DNA from: Psychrobacter sp. Ps6
Lineage (GTDB): Bacteria > Pseudomonadota > Gammaproteobacteria > Pseudomonadales > Moraxellaceae
Direction of reading: 5' to 3'
DNA: 64,000 nt
Assembly (NCBI RefSeq): GCF_022129235.1
Contig: NZ_JADQAI010000006.1
Span: 1-64,000 of the forward strand
Shown here: one piece after another, positions 1 to 9,100 of the stretch
Layout of the letters: every line of letters starts with the position of its first letter
How positions within the stretch are numbered: position 1 is the stretch's first letter
Position numbers and translations under genes: made by a program
Notes under the pieces: model-generated
The model's input: only the letters and a program-made list of their open reading frames with translations
Told to the model about the DNA's origin: nothing
The model's database searches: none

Positions 1-69
1 AGCTATTTGACGCCGTTTGTCAAAGATTTAGCCATTTTTAGCCCATTTAGTGATACACGTTTGAATTAG
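1..69 (+). CDS. Possible 3' end of an unidentified gene (partial, cut by window edge)
   Basis: Frame +1 is open from the first base to a TAG at 67-69 and would encode 22 residues ending in DTRLN. The stop codon sits inside a small dyad (TAGGG-acacg-CCCTA, 67-81). That arrangement, a stop lying in a terminal inverted repeat, is common at the ends of insertion sequences, but nothing here identifies a transposase. A second hairpin, TTTGAC/GTCAAA, lies at 6-24. The call is a guess from a short open frame and could be chance. Confidence 0.2.
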   Translation, partial: SYLTPFVKDLAIFSPFSDTRLN

Positions 70-122
70 GGACACGCCCTAGTAATGTCAGTTATAAGTT
101 AACCGTCTACTAAATGTGTCAT

Positions 123-3100
123 TTAAAACTGCCAACTATAGACCACGTCTACCGCGTTCTCGGCGGCTGAACTGGCTTCTACGTAGATGCGACGAGTCAA
201 CTGATAGCGAACAGACAGACTGTTTTGAGCATTGAAAACACCTACGCCATAGCGAATATACAAGTCAGGGGTCACGTAACCGGTGACATTGACATTGGTA
301 TCTTCACTACTGCCTGAGGCATCAACGGTCAAACTCTGTAAGCCAAAAACTTGTCCAATTTGATTGGTAAGGCTGCGCGTTCCACTAAGACCAAAGCTTA
401 GTCCAGCTGCTGCCAAGTTATTGGTCACTTGTGACTTGAACCCTTGCTCACTGATTTGAGTCGCACTTTTGTTATCGATTCGCCCTGTCACTAGCGCATT
501 CATTGCTTGCTGCTGGGTCAAACCTGCATTATTAAAGACGATGATATTTGGGCTTTCAGTCGTACCTTTCACACGCAGACCCACTGTTTTACCATTAATG
601 GTTTTTGCAGCTTCAATACTCAAGCTAGGCTTCATAACGTCGCCATTGAAGCGCACTTGACCATAATTGAGCTCTAGGCTTTGACCAAAAGCATTAATGT
701 TGGTACGACGCGAGACCTGAACCACTCCTTTTGCGCGCATGATACCTGTGCCATTTTGGTTGATGTTAATCGCACCAGCCAACGGAATGACGGCACCAAA
801 ACCACGGAAGTTGATATCATCGCCTAAATCGACACCGATATCAGCATTAATAGACCAAGGTTTTGACATTGCCAATACGTCATCGATGTTACCAATCAAA
901 CGACGGTCTAGCACAACTACATCTTCAGATTGAGTCACAATGTCTTCGCTGGCTTCTGGTGGACGAATGGTCGCTGACGGCACGCTAACTGCCCCTTTGA
1001 TGTCCACATAGCGGTCACTTGGACGTACGATAATGTCAATATCAGGATTGATCTCAGCCACTAGTAAAGGCGGCTGCGTAATCACAAGCCCTTCACCAAC
1101 AATACTCAATTTGGCTTGTAGCTTTTGCTGCCAATTGACCGTACCGGTCAGTGTACCTGTCCCTGTACCGCTTTTGAACGTCCCGTCAATAGTCGCCTGC
1201 GTGCCGCGAATTTTGGCCTGTGTATTAACATTAGTCAAATTCACTGGCAAGTCTAGCATGGCGATGCGACCATTAGAGAGTTTCACATCACCGTAGAACT
1301 GAGGCTTATCTAGCGTACCGCCAAGTCCTCCTGCCATCGTAACGTTACCTTTTAGTACTCGCATACCCGGGAAGAAAGGCTTAAAGATGGCCAAATCAAG
1401 CTCATTTAACACGAGTGCACCAGAGATTGGTTTCGGCGTTTTATAAGGATCAACAACGACTTCAGCATAACCGCGAGCACCGCGACCCGTATTGATGTCG
1501 GTACGCAGCTTGATACCTTCTGGCACCGACAAGGCGATTAGTGAAACACGCTTATAAGGCAGTGTCACAGGCGTGCTATCCCCGTCTTGAATCAAGCCGA
1601 TTTTGCCATTATCTGAATATAGTGCCGTGTTAATGGTTGGTGGACGACCACGTTGCCAACCGACAATGGCTTTACCATTAATTTTGCCGTGCCAATCAAT
1701 ATCCTTTGGTAAAAATACTGAAAATAATGATGTATCTAAATTCTGCAATGCCACATCGACCTCACCACTGGCTGGAGAAGCCACTAAGTTCTTGCGTAAG
1801 CATAGTTTGCCCGTTTGATCCGCGGCCTGCCAACAATGTGCAGCCAACTGTACTTTGAGATCTGTACTATTGCCATTTTGATTATTAGGCAAATTCACAA
1901 TCAGCTGTGCTGGCTGTAATTGATTCAGGGTAGCGTATCTGGATTTAACGCGGCCTTTACCGATGACCCCTGACCAGCGTAGTGTGTTTCGATCGAACCC
2001 ACCTTTTAGTCTGGCACCAATGTCCAGTTGCTTATTGGCCACATTGAGATCAACCACATGAGATTTTTCAGTACCGTTAAATGATGCTTTAACACTATCG
2101 AAGCTTTGTCCCGCAGCATCCAGACCTTCAGCGCTGACGATAAGCTGGCTTGGGCTATTGGCTAAATTAACCAGCTTGCCACGTATACGACCTTGACGCA
2201 AAATAAAGCCCGGTAGTGCAATCCGCTCACCGACTAAATCGATATAAATCGTTGGCAGTGCCTGACCTGCTGGTTGAGACAAAGTCGCTCCACCAGTCAC
2301 TTTGCCAGCAAGCTTGTCCGATAACTGATCTAAGCTTGTGATATTAATTTTAGTTTGTAGCTGTTTGGCATTACCATTAGCAGTGACATAGTTGTCACCC
2401 CAGCGCAGTATCAAGTTGTCAGCATTTAAACTATCGATCAATGCATTCACTTGCTTATACTGTGCTTGGGCATCTTGTGTTTGTAGACGTTTGAAATAAC
2501 TGGCTAAGTCTTTTGGCAATCGCAGTTTTGCAGCCAAACTACCTTTAGCACTAAGTGGCTGGCCTTTTAGCATACCGCTCAGATTGACTTGTTTGATATT
2601 GATCGTTTGCTGCGTATCGCTCCAGCGACCATCCGTATCGATGGTACCTGTGATAAGGCTTGGTGTATCCTTTAAGAAATATCCGATATTGAAGCGATCC
2701 ATCACCGCATTGATGTCCCACGCGATGCCTTGACGCACATCGACCGTTCCTGTGGCATCGATACTACCTGCTGCACCCACGTGGCGGAAACGCTTGATAC
2801 GAATCAGTTGGCTATCACCACTTGCCTCAATATTGAGCTTACCTGCTGGTAATTGCTCGGCATCCAAGACCCCATCAAAATTCACAGCAAAACGCTGTAA
2901 TGTACCTGCGGTATTTGGTCTATTTTTAGGCGCAGCCTGCCACTCGCCACTGGTTTTTAGATCACCTGTGATGATGGCTGGATTATTGGGTAAAAAGTAA
3001 CCCAAATTGAAGTTGTCAAAGCGACCATCGACGGTCCAGCCGATATTGCTACGCAAATCAATGACACCTTTGGCATTCACTCCTCCAGCCTCACCATTAT

Positions 3101-5117
3101 AATTTAGTTTGCGGATACTAATCAGATCAGGCGTCCCTGCTGCATCAATTGATAGACGACCTTTTGGTACGTCTGCCGTATCGATCTGACCATTAAAACG
3201 GGCGTCAAATACAGACAACTCACCACCCACGATATCGACACTGGTATCACCGCTACCTGTTATACCGATCGCGCGACCGTTTTGCGTGGCATCAAGCTGT
3301 GCCTGTAAGTCGGTATTATTGACAGTAATCACATGACGCTGACCGCTCACCCCGTTTTTGGTGATATTTAGCAATCGACCACGAGCACTCACACGCCCTG
3401 TTAGACGCTCAAGTGGTAAATCGCTACGGTATTCTTTAGGCAATAAACCTTTGGTCGCTGCATCAATTTGCCACGTCAGCGGACGGTTTTTATTTGCTAA
3501 CTGAATTTGTCCGGCGCCTGACAGATCGCCTACGATGCCATCATAATTGAGTCGATTGATATCAATAATGTCACCTGCTTTACGCAAGCGCACGTCATAA
3601 TTGCCTTTAGGTGCAGCATTGAGTTCATTGATAACGGCATTGGCATCGACGGATAGGTTTGAACCACGAACGATGACATCTGCCTGACCGCGAGGACTAT
3701 CAATATTGCCGATGTTGGGTACATCACGGCGGATCAAATTTTGCCAAGTGGCATCAACGTACCAAGGCGCCACTTGCTTAGACTTAGCAGAGGTTTCACC
3801 GCGGATCATATTGGCATTGATATGTTCACCATCGCGCTGACGCAAATCTGCATCGATCTGCGTATTACCTTTGCTGTTCTGCTGCTGATAGCGTAGCGAT
3901 AACCTGCCATTAAGGGTTTGCGGAGCATACGCTTTAAAATCAGTATAGTCGTCAGGAATAGCACGGCGAATATCAAAGTTACTACCAGCCGCACGCAGCG
4001 TCGCATTAAAGCTATCTTTCCAACCTAATATACCCTGTATTACCAAACGCCCAGATGGAACGTCAGCCTCTAAACGATCAATGCGCAATTGACTATCTGC
4101 AATGACCGCCCGCCCTTGATAATGACCGGACGGAATGTCTTTGGCAGTCAATTCCGTATTGATGCGAAGTCGTATCTCGGAGATGACCCCTGATGCAGTC
4201 GCCATACCACTTTGCAGACGAATGTCTTGATCGTCTGCATAAGGAACCAAAATATCATCCCATTGTAGTTTTGCTTGAAATGGTGACCCTGTATCCAGTG
4301 CCTGAACGACAAAATTGCCACTAACATCGCTATCGTTATAGCGGCTACGCACTTGCCCAACCGTACGTTTTAGCGTACCGGTTGCCGTGATATTCAGTGG
4401 ATCAATGTATGCCTTTTCAAGCGCACTGACTTCTGCAATCGCGCTCAAATCCAACGGATAGTCGCCTTGCAAGTCAATCTCGCCTTGTAGGGCACTGACT
4501 TTGACGATATCAGCATACTGTAAGTCGCCACGACCTACCGTGACGGTACTACCAACCCATGTCAGATCACGAGCCACAATGTCATTGATGACAATAGGAT
4601 CTTTGGTTACTTGCTTATAAATAATTTTCTTAATTTTTGCTTTATCAAAACGTAGATTGACTGGTAGCTTTAGGGTTTTATAATCAAAAGGTTCGCCAGT
4701 CGGTGGTTTCTTATTGAGAATTTCGATGGTCTGTATATCGGCATCGCTCAGATGCACTTCTTTTGCAAATACCGCACGCCAGCCTATTTTTACATAGGCT
4801 TTGTCTACTAATACCTCAAGGTCTTCAGTTGCATCGATATCGATATCGGTCAGCCAAATACCATCACGCAAATTACCGCGCCCATATTTGAAATCGATGC
4901 CCGTCTCAGCACTGATTTTTTCTAAAATGAACTTGGTGCCAGAGTCAGTGCCTGCGGCATAAAAAAATATCGCAAACATAATCACTAGTACGATAAGAAT
5001 CAGTACCAGTAGCTTGAGTAAAAATGATAGCGGGTACCAGCGCCTAACAGCACGAGCATCGCGCTGTGCTGGATCTTCATCTGGTGCATTGTTAGGCGGG
5101 GTATTTTCTGTCAGCAT
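123..5117 (-). CDS. tamB: Translocation and assembly module protein TamB
   Basis: Inner-membrane-anchored AsmA/TamB-family protein thought to span the periplasm and work with TamA in outer-membrane protein insertion or lipid transport. About 1664 residues, longer than the E. coli protein (about 1260). One membrane segment lies near residues 35-55 after a basic N-terminus. It is followed by a very long beta-rich stretch and a C-terminal DUF490/TamB domain ending in aromatic residues (VYSWQF). Modules containing a GYFL motif followed by ITG and a GxW ending repeat in the middle, suggesting internal duplication. I chose ATG 5117 (MLTENT), three codons inside the longest frame, which opens with TTG. 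It lies 100 bases downstream of tamA on the same strand, consistent with a tamA-tamB operon. Family call is firm. Confidence 0.93.
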   Translation of the reverse strand: MLTENTPPNNAPDEDPAQRDARAVRRWYPLSFLLKLLVLILIVLVIMFAIFFYAAGTDSGTKFILEKISAETGIDFKYGRGNLRDGIWLTDIDIDATEDLEVLVDKAYVKIGWRAVFAKEVHLSDADIQTIEILNKKPPTGEPFDYKTLKLPVNLRFDKAKIKKIIYKQVTKDPIVINDIVARDLTWVGSTVTVGRGDLQYADIVKVSALQGEIDLQGDYPLDLSAIAEVSALEKAYIDPLNITATGTLKRTVGQVRSRYNDSDVSGNFVVQALDTGSPFQAKLQWDDILVPYADDQDIRLQSGMATASGVISEIRLRINTELTAKDIPSGHYQGRAVIADSQLRIDRLEADVPSGRLVIQGILGWKDSFNATLRAAGSNFDIRRAIPDDYTDFKAYAPQTLNGRLSLRYQQQNSKGNTQIDADLRQRDGEHINANMIRGETSAKSKQVAPWYVDATWQNLIRRDVPNIGNIDSPRGQADVIVRGSNLSVDANAVINELNAAPKGNYDVRLRKAGDIIDINRLNYDGIVGDLSGAGQIQLANKNRPLTWQIDAATKGLLPKEYRSDLPLERLTGRVSARGRLLNITKNGVSGQRHVITVNNTDLQAQLDATQNGRAIGITGSGDTSVDIVGGELSVFDARFNGQIDTADVPKGRLSIDAAGTPDLISIRKLNYNGEAGGVNAKGVIDLRSNIGWTVDGRFDNFNLGYFLPNNPAIITGDLKTSGEWQAAPKNRPNTAGTLQRFAVNFDGVLDAEQLPAGKLNIEASGDSQLIRIKRFRHVGAAGSIDATGTVDVRQGIAWDINAVMDRFNIGYFLKDTPSLITGTIDTDGRWSDTQQTINIKQVNLSGMLKGQPLSAKGSLAAKLRLPKDLASYFKRLQTQDAQAQYKQVNALIDSLNADNLILRWGDNYVTANGNAKQLQTKINITSLDQLSDKLAGKVTGGATLSQPAGQALPTIYIDLVGERIALPGFILRQGRIRGKLVNLANSPSQLIVSAEGLDAAGQSFDSVKASFNGTEKSHVVDLNVANKQLDIGARLKGGFDRNTLRWSGVIGKGRVKSRYATLNQLQPAQLIVNLPNNQNGNSTDLKVQLAAHCWQAADQTGKLCLRKNLVASPASGEVDVALQNLDTSLFSVFLPKDIDWHGKINGKAIVGWQRGRPPTINTALYSDNGKIGLIQDGDSTPVTLPYKRVSLIALSVPEGIKLRTDINTGRGARGYAEVVVDPYKTPKPISGALVLNELDLAIFKPFFPGMRVLKGNVTMAGGLGGTLDKPQFYGDVKLSNGRIAMLDLPVNLTNVNTQAKIRGTQATIDGTFKSGTGTGTLTGTVNWQQKLQAKLSIVGEGLVITQPPLLVAEINPDIDIIVRPSDRYVDIKGAVSVPSATIRPPEASEDIVTQSEDVVVLDRRLIGNIDDVLAMSKPWSINADIGVDLGDDINFRGFGAVIPLAGAININQNGTGIMRAKGVVQVSRRTNINAFGQSLELNYGQVRFNGDVMKPSLSIEAAKTINGKTVGLRVKGTTESPNIIVFNNAGLTQQQAMNALVTGRIDNKSATQISEQGFKSQVTNNLAAAGLSFGLSGTRSLTNQIGQVFGLQSLTVDASGSSEDTNVNVTGYVTPDLYIRYGVGVFNAQNSLSVRYQLTRRIYVEASSAAENAVDVVYSWQF

Positions 5118-5217
5118 GACTCTCAACTACGTTAAAAAGTGATGACCAGCAATCGGTACGGTAAGTGATGAATAAAACGGTTTAGGCAATTTGTTTGTAC
5201 ACTGATAAAGCGAGCAT

Positions 5218-8200
5218 CTACAACGGTGAGCCAATAAAGAAGTGCAATCGCACAGGAATATTGTCTTCTGTCACCCCTGCGGCGACATCGACACGCACTA
5301 TTCCGACAGGAGAGGCCCAGCGCACACCGACGCCGACGCCAACTTTGGTTTCAGCATCAAAGTCTTTGTCGTACGCATTACCAACATCGGTAAAGAATGC
5401 ACCGCGAAAGCCCGGTTTGAACTCATAGTTATACTCTGCACTACCAACCGCTAGTACTTGCCCGCCTGTCAGATAGCCTTTATCGTTTAGTGGCGATAAG
5501 CTCTCGTAGTCATAGCCACGGATACTTTGGTCGCCACCTGCGAAAAAGCGCAATTTGTAAGGCACATCATAGAAATCATCTGCCCAAATATAACCACCAT
5601 TCAAACTACCAAGTACTTGATGTTTTTTGTCATCACCAAAGCTATAAATACCGCTAACACCAGCACGAACGATGGCCAAATCAGTATCACTCAGTGCTTT
5701 GTCAGCACCTGCTTCAATCGAATAATACTGACGCATACCGCGCGTTGGATTGGTCGCACTATCCGTGTCGGTTTTATTCATACCATAGCCAAACAGCAAT
5801 GCTTGCTGCTTGGGATTTGACGAGGTAAAGCGGATAGGTAAATCATCACGCGCGGCGCCATCAACGCCAGTCTCTAGCTCGTCCAAACGATAACGCATAG
5901 AGTAGCTACGATTCCAACCACTATCACGGCGAATATTACGTGCCAAGGCCGCTTTTAAAGTGGTGGTAGATAAATCAAAGTTACCTTTGCCTTGGTCAAT
6001 AACTTCTTCTTCATAAGACAGACGCCCATCCAATTTATCATTGAGCGGGTGATTCCAAGGGCGGCTTGCATAGACAGCGACGTTTTTGCTGATTCTGGAT
6101 ACTTCCGTTTCTGCGCCTGCTTGATAACCCTGACGGTTAAGCAAATTATAATCGATCTTTGCGGTTGCTCGAACGCCTGTGTCAGTACCATAACCCAAAC
6201 CAACTTGCGCATCACGCGGTTTGTCAGCATAGACAAAAACGTATAACGGTACTTTTTTGCTTGTCGCAACGTCTTGCGGCGTCTTGCGTCCTGCTAATGT
6301 CGGTGGTACAAAGTTCTCATCAGCCAGTAGGTTTTCTTCATCAGGGAATATTTTTTGTGCCACATTGCTAATTGAATCACTAATTTTGCCTAATAAGTTA
6401 TCAGCTTCTTGGTCTTTTTCATCTAGCACGCGATCATCAGGTAAGTTACTTAGGCGCTCTGCTTTTTTCTTAACGGCTTGTAGCTTATCAAGCGTTTCTT
6501 CATCAGCCTCAAACTCGATAGCAGCAATGTCAGCTTCGTTGACAGTCTCTCCACTACCGTTACCTAAGGCACTTTCGCTCGCTACGCCAGTATCACTACC
6601 CGTATTTTCTGTACTAGCCAAACGATTATTGGATGCTGCTAGAGTAGCATTATCGCCAGTAATACCTGAGACGCCATCATTATCAACATCCTCATCCAAT
6701 ATAGCATTGCTATTGGCAGGTGCATTATCAAATGCCAATGTACTGGCTTCACTCCGGTCATCTGGCGGTAATATAGACTCAACGTTGACAGTATTGAAAT
6801 AGCGAGTCGCTGACAAGTCATTACTAAACTTTGTCACTGACGGACGATAGAAAGGATCACCTGGCGCAAACTCATACAATTGCTGCAATAACGACAATTC
6901 TACTGGGAGTTTGTCAGGGTCTTGTGTCAGCGTGTTGGTTTCTTTGTCATAGGTAAAGAAAACAACATCATCAAACTCGTAGCGGTCGCCTGTGTTATAG
7001 ACCAAAGACATATCCGCTTTGTTGTCTGGCAAGATAATATCGACAGATTTGTTCAACCAATATTGATCGAAATATCCATAAGTATTACTCAAAGACTCAA
7101 GCGCGGCTTTGCTGCTCTTGTAGACACGGTGGTTAAAAATATCACCTTCTTGCGGTGGTAGTTCTTTTTCAAGCGCGACAAACTCTTCTTGCTCACCGCC
7201 CTCACCGCGAATATCAACAATACGGCTGTCTACAATAACAGGCTCGCCCAGCTCTTCGATAACCACATTGATCGTATCACGCGTAGGCTGACGTAGACTA
7301 AGCGTCACATCATAGTAACCCACTGCCTTGGCAGCATCCAATGCTGTTTGCCGCAGACGTGGCAGCGCCGCTGTGAAATCAATGACTGATCGCACTGAGG
7401 TGTCATCGAGGGCCGCTTTAATGTTTTTCATTGGCTGAGCATCGTTGTCAGCCTTGATGAGTTTTGGCTGACCATTAGCGGTGTCTTCACCAGCGGCTTG
7501 TTGTATATAAACCGTGGTTTCCACACTAGGCAATGCCATCGCGCCACCATTGAACAACCGATTATAAAGACGTTTAACAATGTTGCTTTTATTACGTGCG
7601 AGCGGCTTTGACTGGTCAGCTTGCTCGATGCTTTGATTGACAGCCTGAGTATCATTCTGATAATCCGGTAAGTAGTCTTCAGGATCAATCACATCTGAGG
7701 GCATGTTGTCGCCATCGGTTATATCGCTATCACCCGCTACTATCTCGTCATTAATGCCATTTGCTGTATTGACACCTCCACTACTGACAGAGTCACTCAC
7801 GTTAATGGGACGTGACATAATTTCAGCTGTGGCTGCCTGCTCTGCTGCCGTTTCACTTTTGCCTAATGTGTCAAGATTGCTAGGTGCAGATAAGTCGGTC
7901 GCATCTAACTCAACATCTAAGCCAATGGGCGGCGCTGTGTCGTTTAATGTGGCAATTGGCGTATCAAAAGCACTGTCATTGTTAATGCTGTCGATATCTT
8001 GAGCATTTTGCAAATCCATCGCAGCCAACTCACGATCAATCTGCTCAGGCGTCATCATCTGATAGCTTTGCTGCTGTATCGCCGTTGCTTGTTGCAACAA
8101 ATCATCGTTAGATAGATCTGCTTGCATGCCTTCTGCGTACCTATCATCGTCGAAACGATTTGAATCTTGCAGGCCACTATTCTGATTATTATTTCGGGCA

Positions 8201-8649
8201 CTGTCATTCTGAGAAGATGACGAGTTAGCGCCTGATTTTTTGATACCTAGTGTTTGTTCGCTATAGTCATCCAAGACCGACTGATCAATAATGCCCTGCT
8301 CCACTGCCTTTTTTAGACGTAGTGCATCTAGGGCAGTATCGAGCTGGCTATCATCGTCTGATGGTGCGCCTGATGTATTATTAGCCGTTTGATTGTTGGC
8401 TAATTGAGTCTTAGCGACTTGATTACTGGTCGATGGATTGGTGATATTTGTGTTGGTTGTCTCAGCCAATGCTGCAGGTGCAACACTGACTAGGCTAGTA
8501 GCTAGCGCGGTACAGAGCGCTGAGCGCTTGAAATGAATACGGGGAGTACCGCTATGAGTGCTTTGGATGCTGATATCGTTCTGAATACTCATGCTGTCAC
8601 GCTGCCTCATTAATATGTTGCGTGCTCGAGTTGAAGGCGGCTGGGTCAT
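5218..8649 (-). CDS. tamA: Outer-membrane assembly factor TamA with unusual acidic extension and insertion
   Basis: BamA/TamA (Omp85) family outer-membrane protein, partner of TamB. The C-terminal part (about 800-1143) is the 16-strand barrel, with the RGY motif (SIRGYDYES) and a terminal aromatic strand. POTRA domains occupy roughly 375-625. At 1143 residues it is about twice the E. coli length (577). The excess is an Asn/Asp/Ser/Gln-rich region at about 63-370, and a second acidic stretch at about 625-793 that interrupts the last POTRA between NTVNVES and PLYVFVYAD. ATG 8649 has a good ribosome site (AGGA, seven bases upstream). That gives a long polar n-region before the hydrophobic signal core, with likely cleavage after ALA at residue 62. 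Starts at residues 14 or 20 are alternatives. Confidence 0.92.
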   Translation of the reverse strand: MTQPPSTRARNILMRQRDSMSIQNDISIQSTHSGTPRIHFKRSALCTALATSLVSVAPAALAETTNTNITNPSTSNQVAKTQLANNQTANNTSGAPSDDDSQLDTALDALRLKKAVEQGIIDQSVLDDYSEQTLGIKKSGANSSSSQNDSARNNNQNSGLQDSNRFDDDRYAEGMQADLSNDDLLQQATAIQQQSYQMMTPEQIDRELAAMDLQNAQDIDSINNDSAFDTPIATLNDTAPPIGLDVELDATDLSAPSNLDTLGKSETAAEQAATAEIMSRPINVSDSVSSGGVNTANGINDEIVAGDSDITDGDNMPSDVIDPEDYLPDYQNDTQAVNQSIEQADQSKPLARNKSNIVKRLYNRLFNGGAMALPSVETTVYIQQAAGEDTANGQPKLIKADNDAQPMKNIKAALDDTSVRSVIDFTAALPRLRQTALDAAKAVGYYDVTLSLRQPTRDTINVVIEELGEPVIVDSRIVDIRGEGGEQEEFVALEKELPPQEGDIFNHRVYKSSKAALESLSNTYGYFDQYWLNKSVDIILPDNKADMSLVYNTGDRYEFDDVVFFTYDKETNTLTQDPDKLPVELSLLQQLYEFAPGDPFYRPSVTKFSNDLSATRYFNTVNVESILPPDDRSEASTLAFDNAPANSNAILDEDVDNDGVSGITGDNATLAASNNRLASTENTGSDTGVASESALGNGSGETVNEADIAAIEFEADEETLDKLQAVKKKAERLSNLPDDRVLDEKDQEADNLLGKISDSISNVAQKIFPDEENLLADENFVPPTLAGRKTPQDVATSKKVPLYVFVYADKPRDAQVGLGYGTDTGVRATAKIDYNLLNRQGYQAGAETEVSRISKNVAVYASRPWNHPLNDKLDGRLSYEEEVIDQGKGNFDLSTTTLKAALARNIRRDSGWNRSYSMRYRLDELETGVDGAARDDLPIRFTSSNPKQQALLFGYGMNKTDTDSATNPTRGMRQYYSIEAGADKALSDTDLAIVRAGVSGIYSFGDDKKHQVLGSLNGGYIWADDFYDVPYKLRFFAGGDQSIRGYDYESLSPLNDKGYLTGGQVLAVGSAEYNYEFKPGFRGAFFTDVGNAYDKDFDAETKVGVGVGVRWASPVGIVRVDVAAGVTEDNIPVRLHFFIGSPL

Positions 8650-9100
8650 GTTTACGTCCTATCCCTTCACGCGGCATACTATTATTAACGATGACTATCG
8701 CCAAGTCTGACCGGTGAATAAGCTTATAGCAGTGGGCTGAAATTAATGGTTTACTGCGTTGCTTGTCATGATGGAAGTCTCTAGCGCATATTATTCAGCA
8801 CTCGATGGGTGACACCATTCAAACAGTCTTGATTGATAGCAGGCCTTCACCTTTACCGTCGCTCGCACCTTTTAATACAACCACATAAAATTTACAAATC
8901 ATAACTTAGTTAATTATGAAATCATAGCGCAGGTTTCATGTATTTTTACCTAAGCCTTGCTATTATACGGCTTAATATTGATAAAACCTATGCTGTATTT
9001 CGATAAGTTTTTGATAATATTGATGATTGCTATCGCATTATAAGCTGCGTTCAGCGCCTCTTCTTACTTTATCAGCCGCGTCTCATCTGTAGGAACGTTC
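8650..9100. other. Divergent intergenic region between tamA and MFS transporter gene
   Basis: About 450 bases without a supportable gene. It must carry the promoters for tamA (leftward) and the transporter (rightward), but I see no hexamer pair close to consensus. A weak dyad (TCATAA, nine-base spacer, TTATGA) lies near 8898-8918. No RNA gene or repeat recognised. Confidence 0.4.

Noticed and set aside
6257-6802. 181-codon open frame on the plus strand inside tamA
   Set aside because: Antisense shadow of the acidic, Ser/Asp-rich insertion in tamA; its Ser/Leu-rich translation has no domain or ribosome site.
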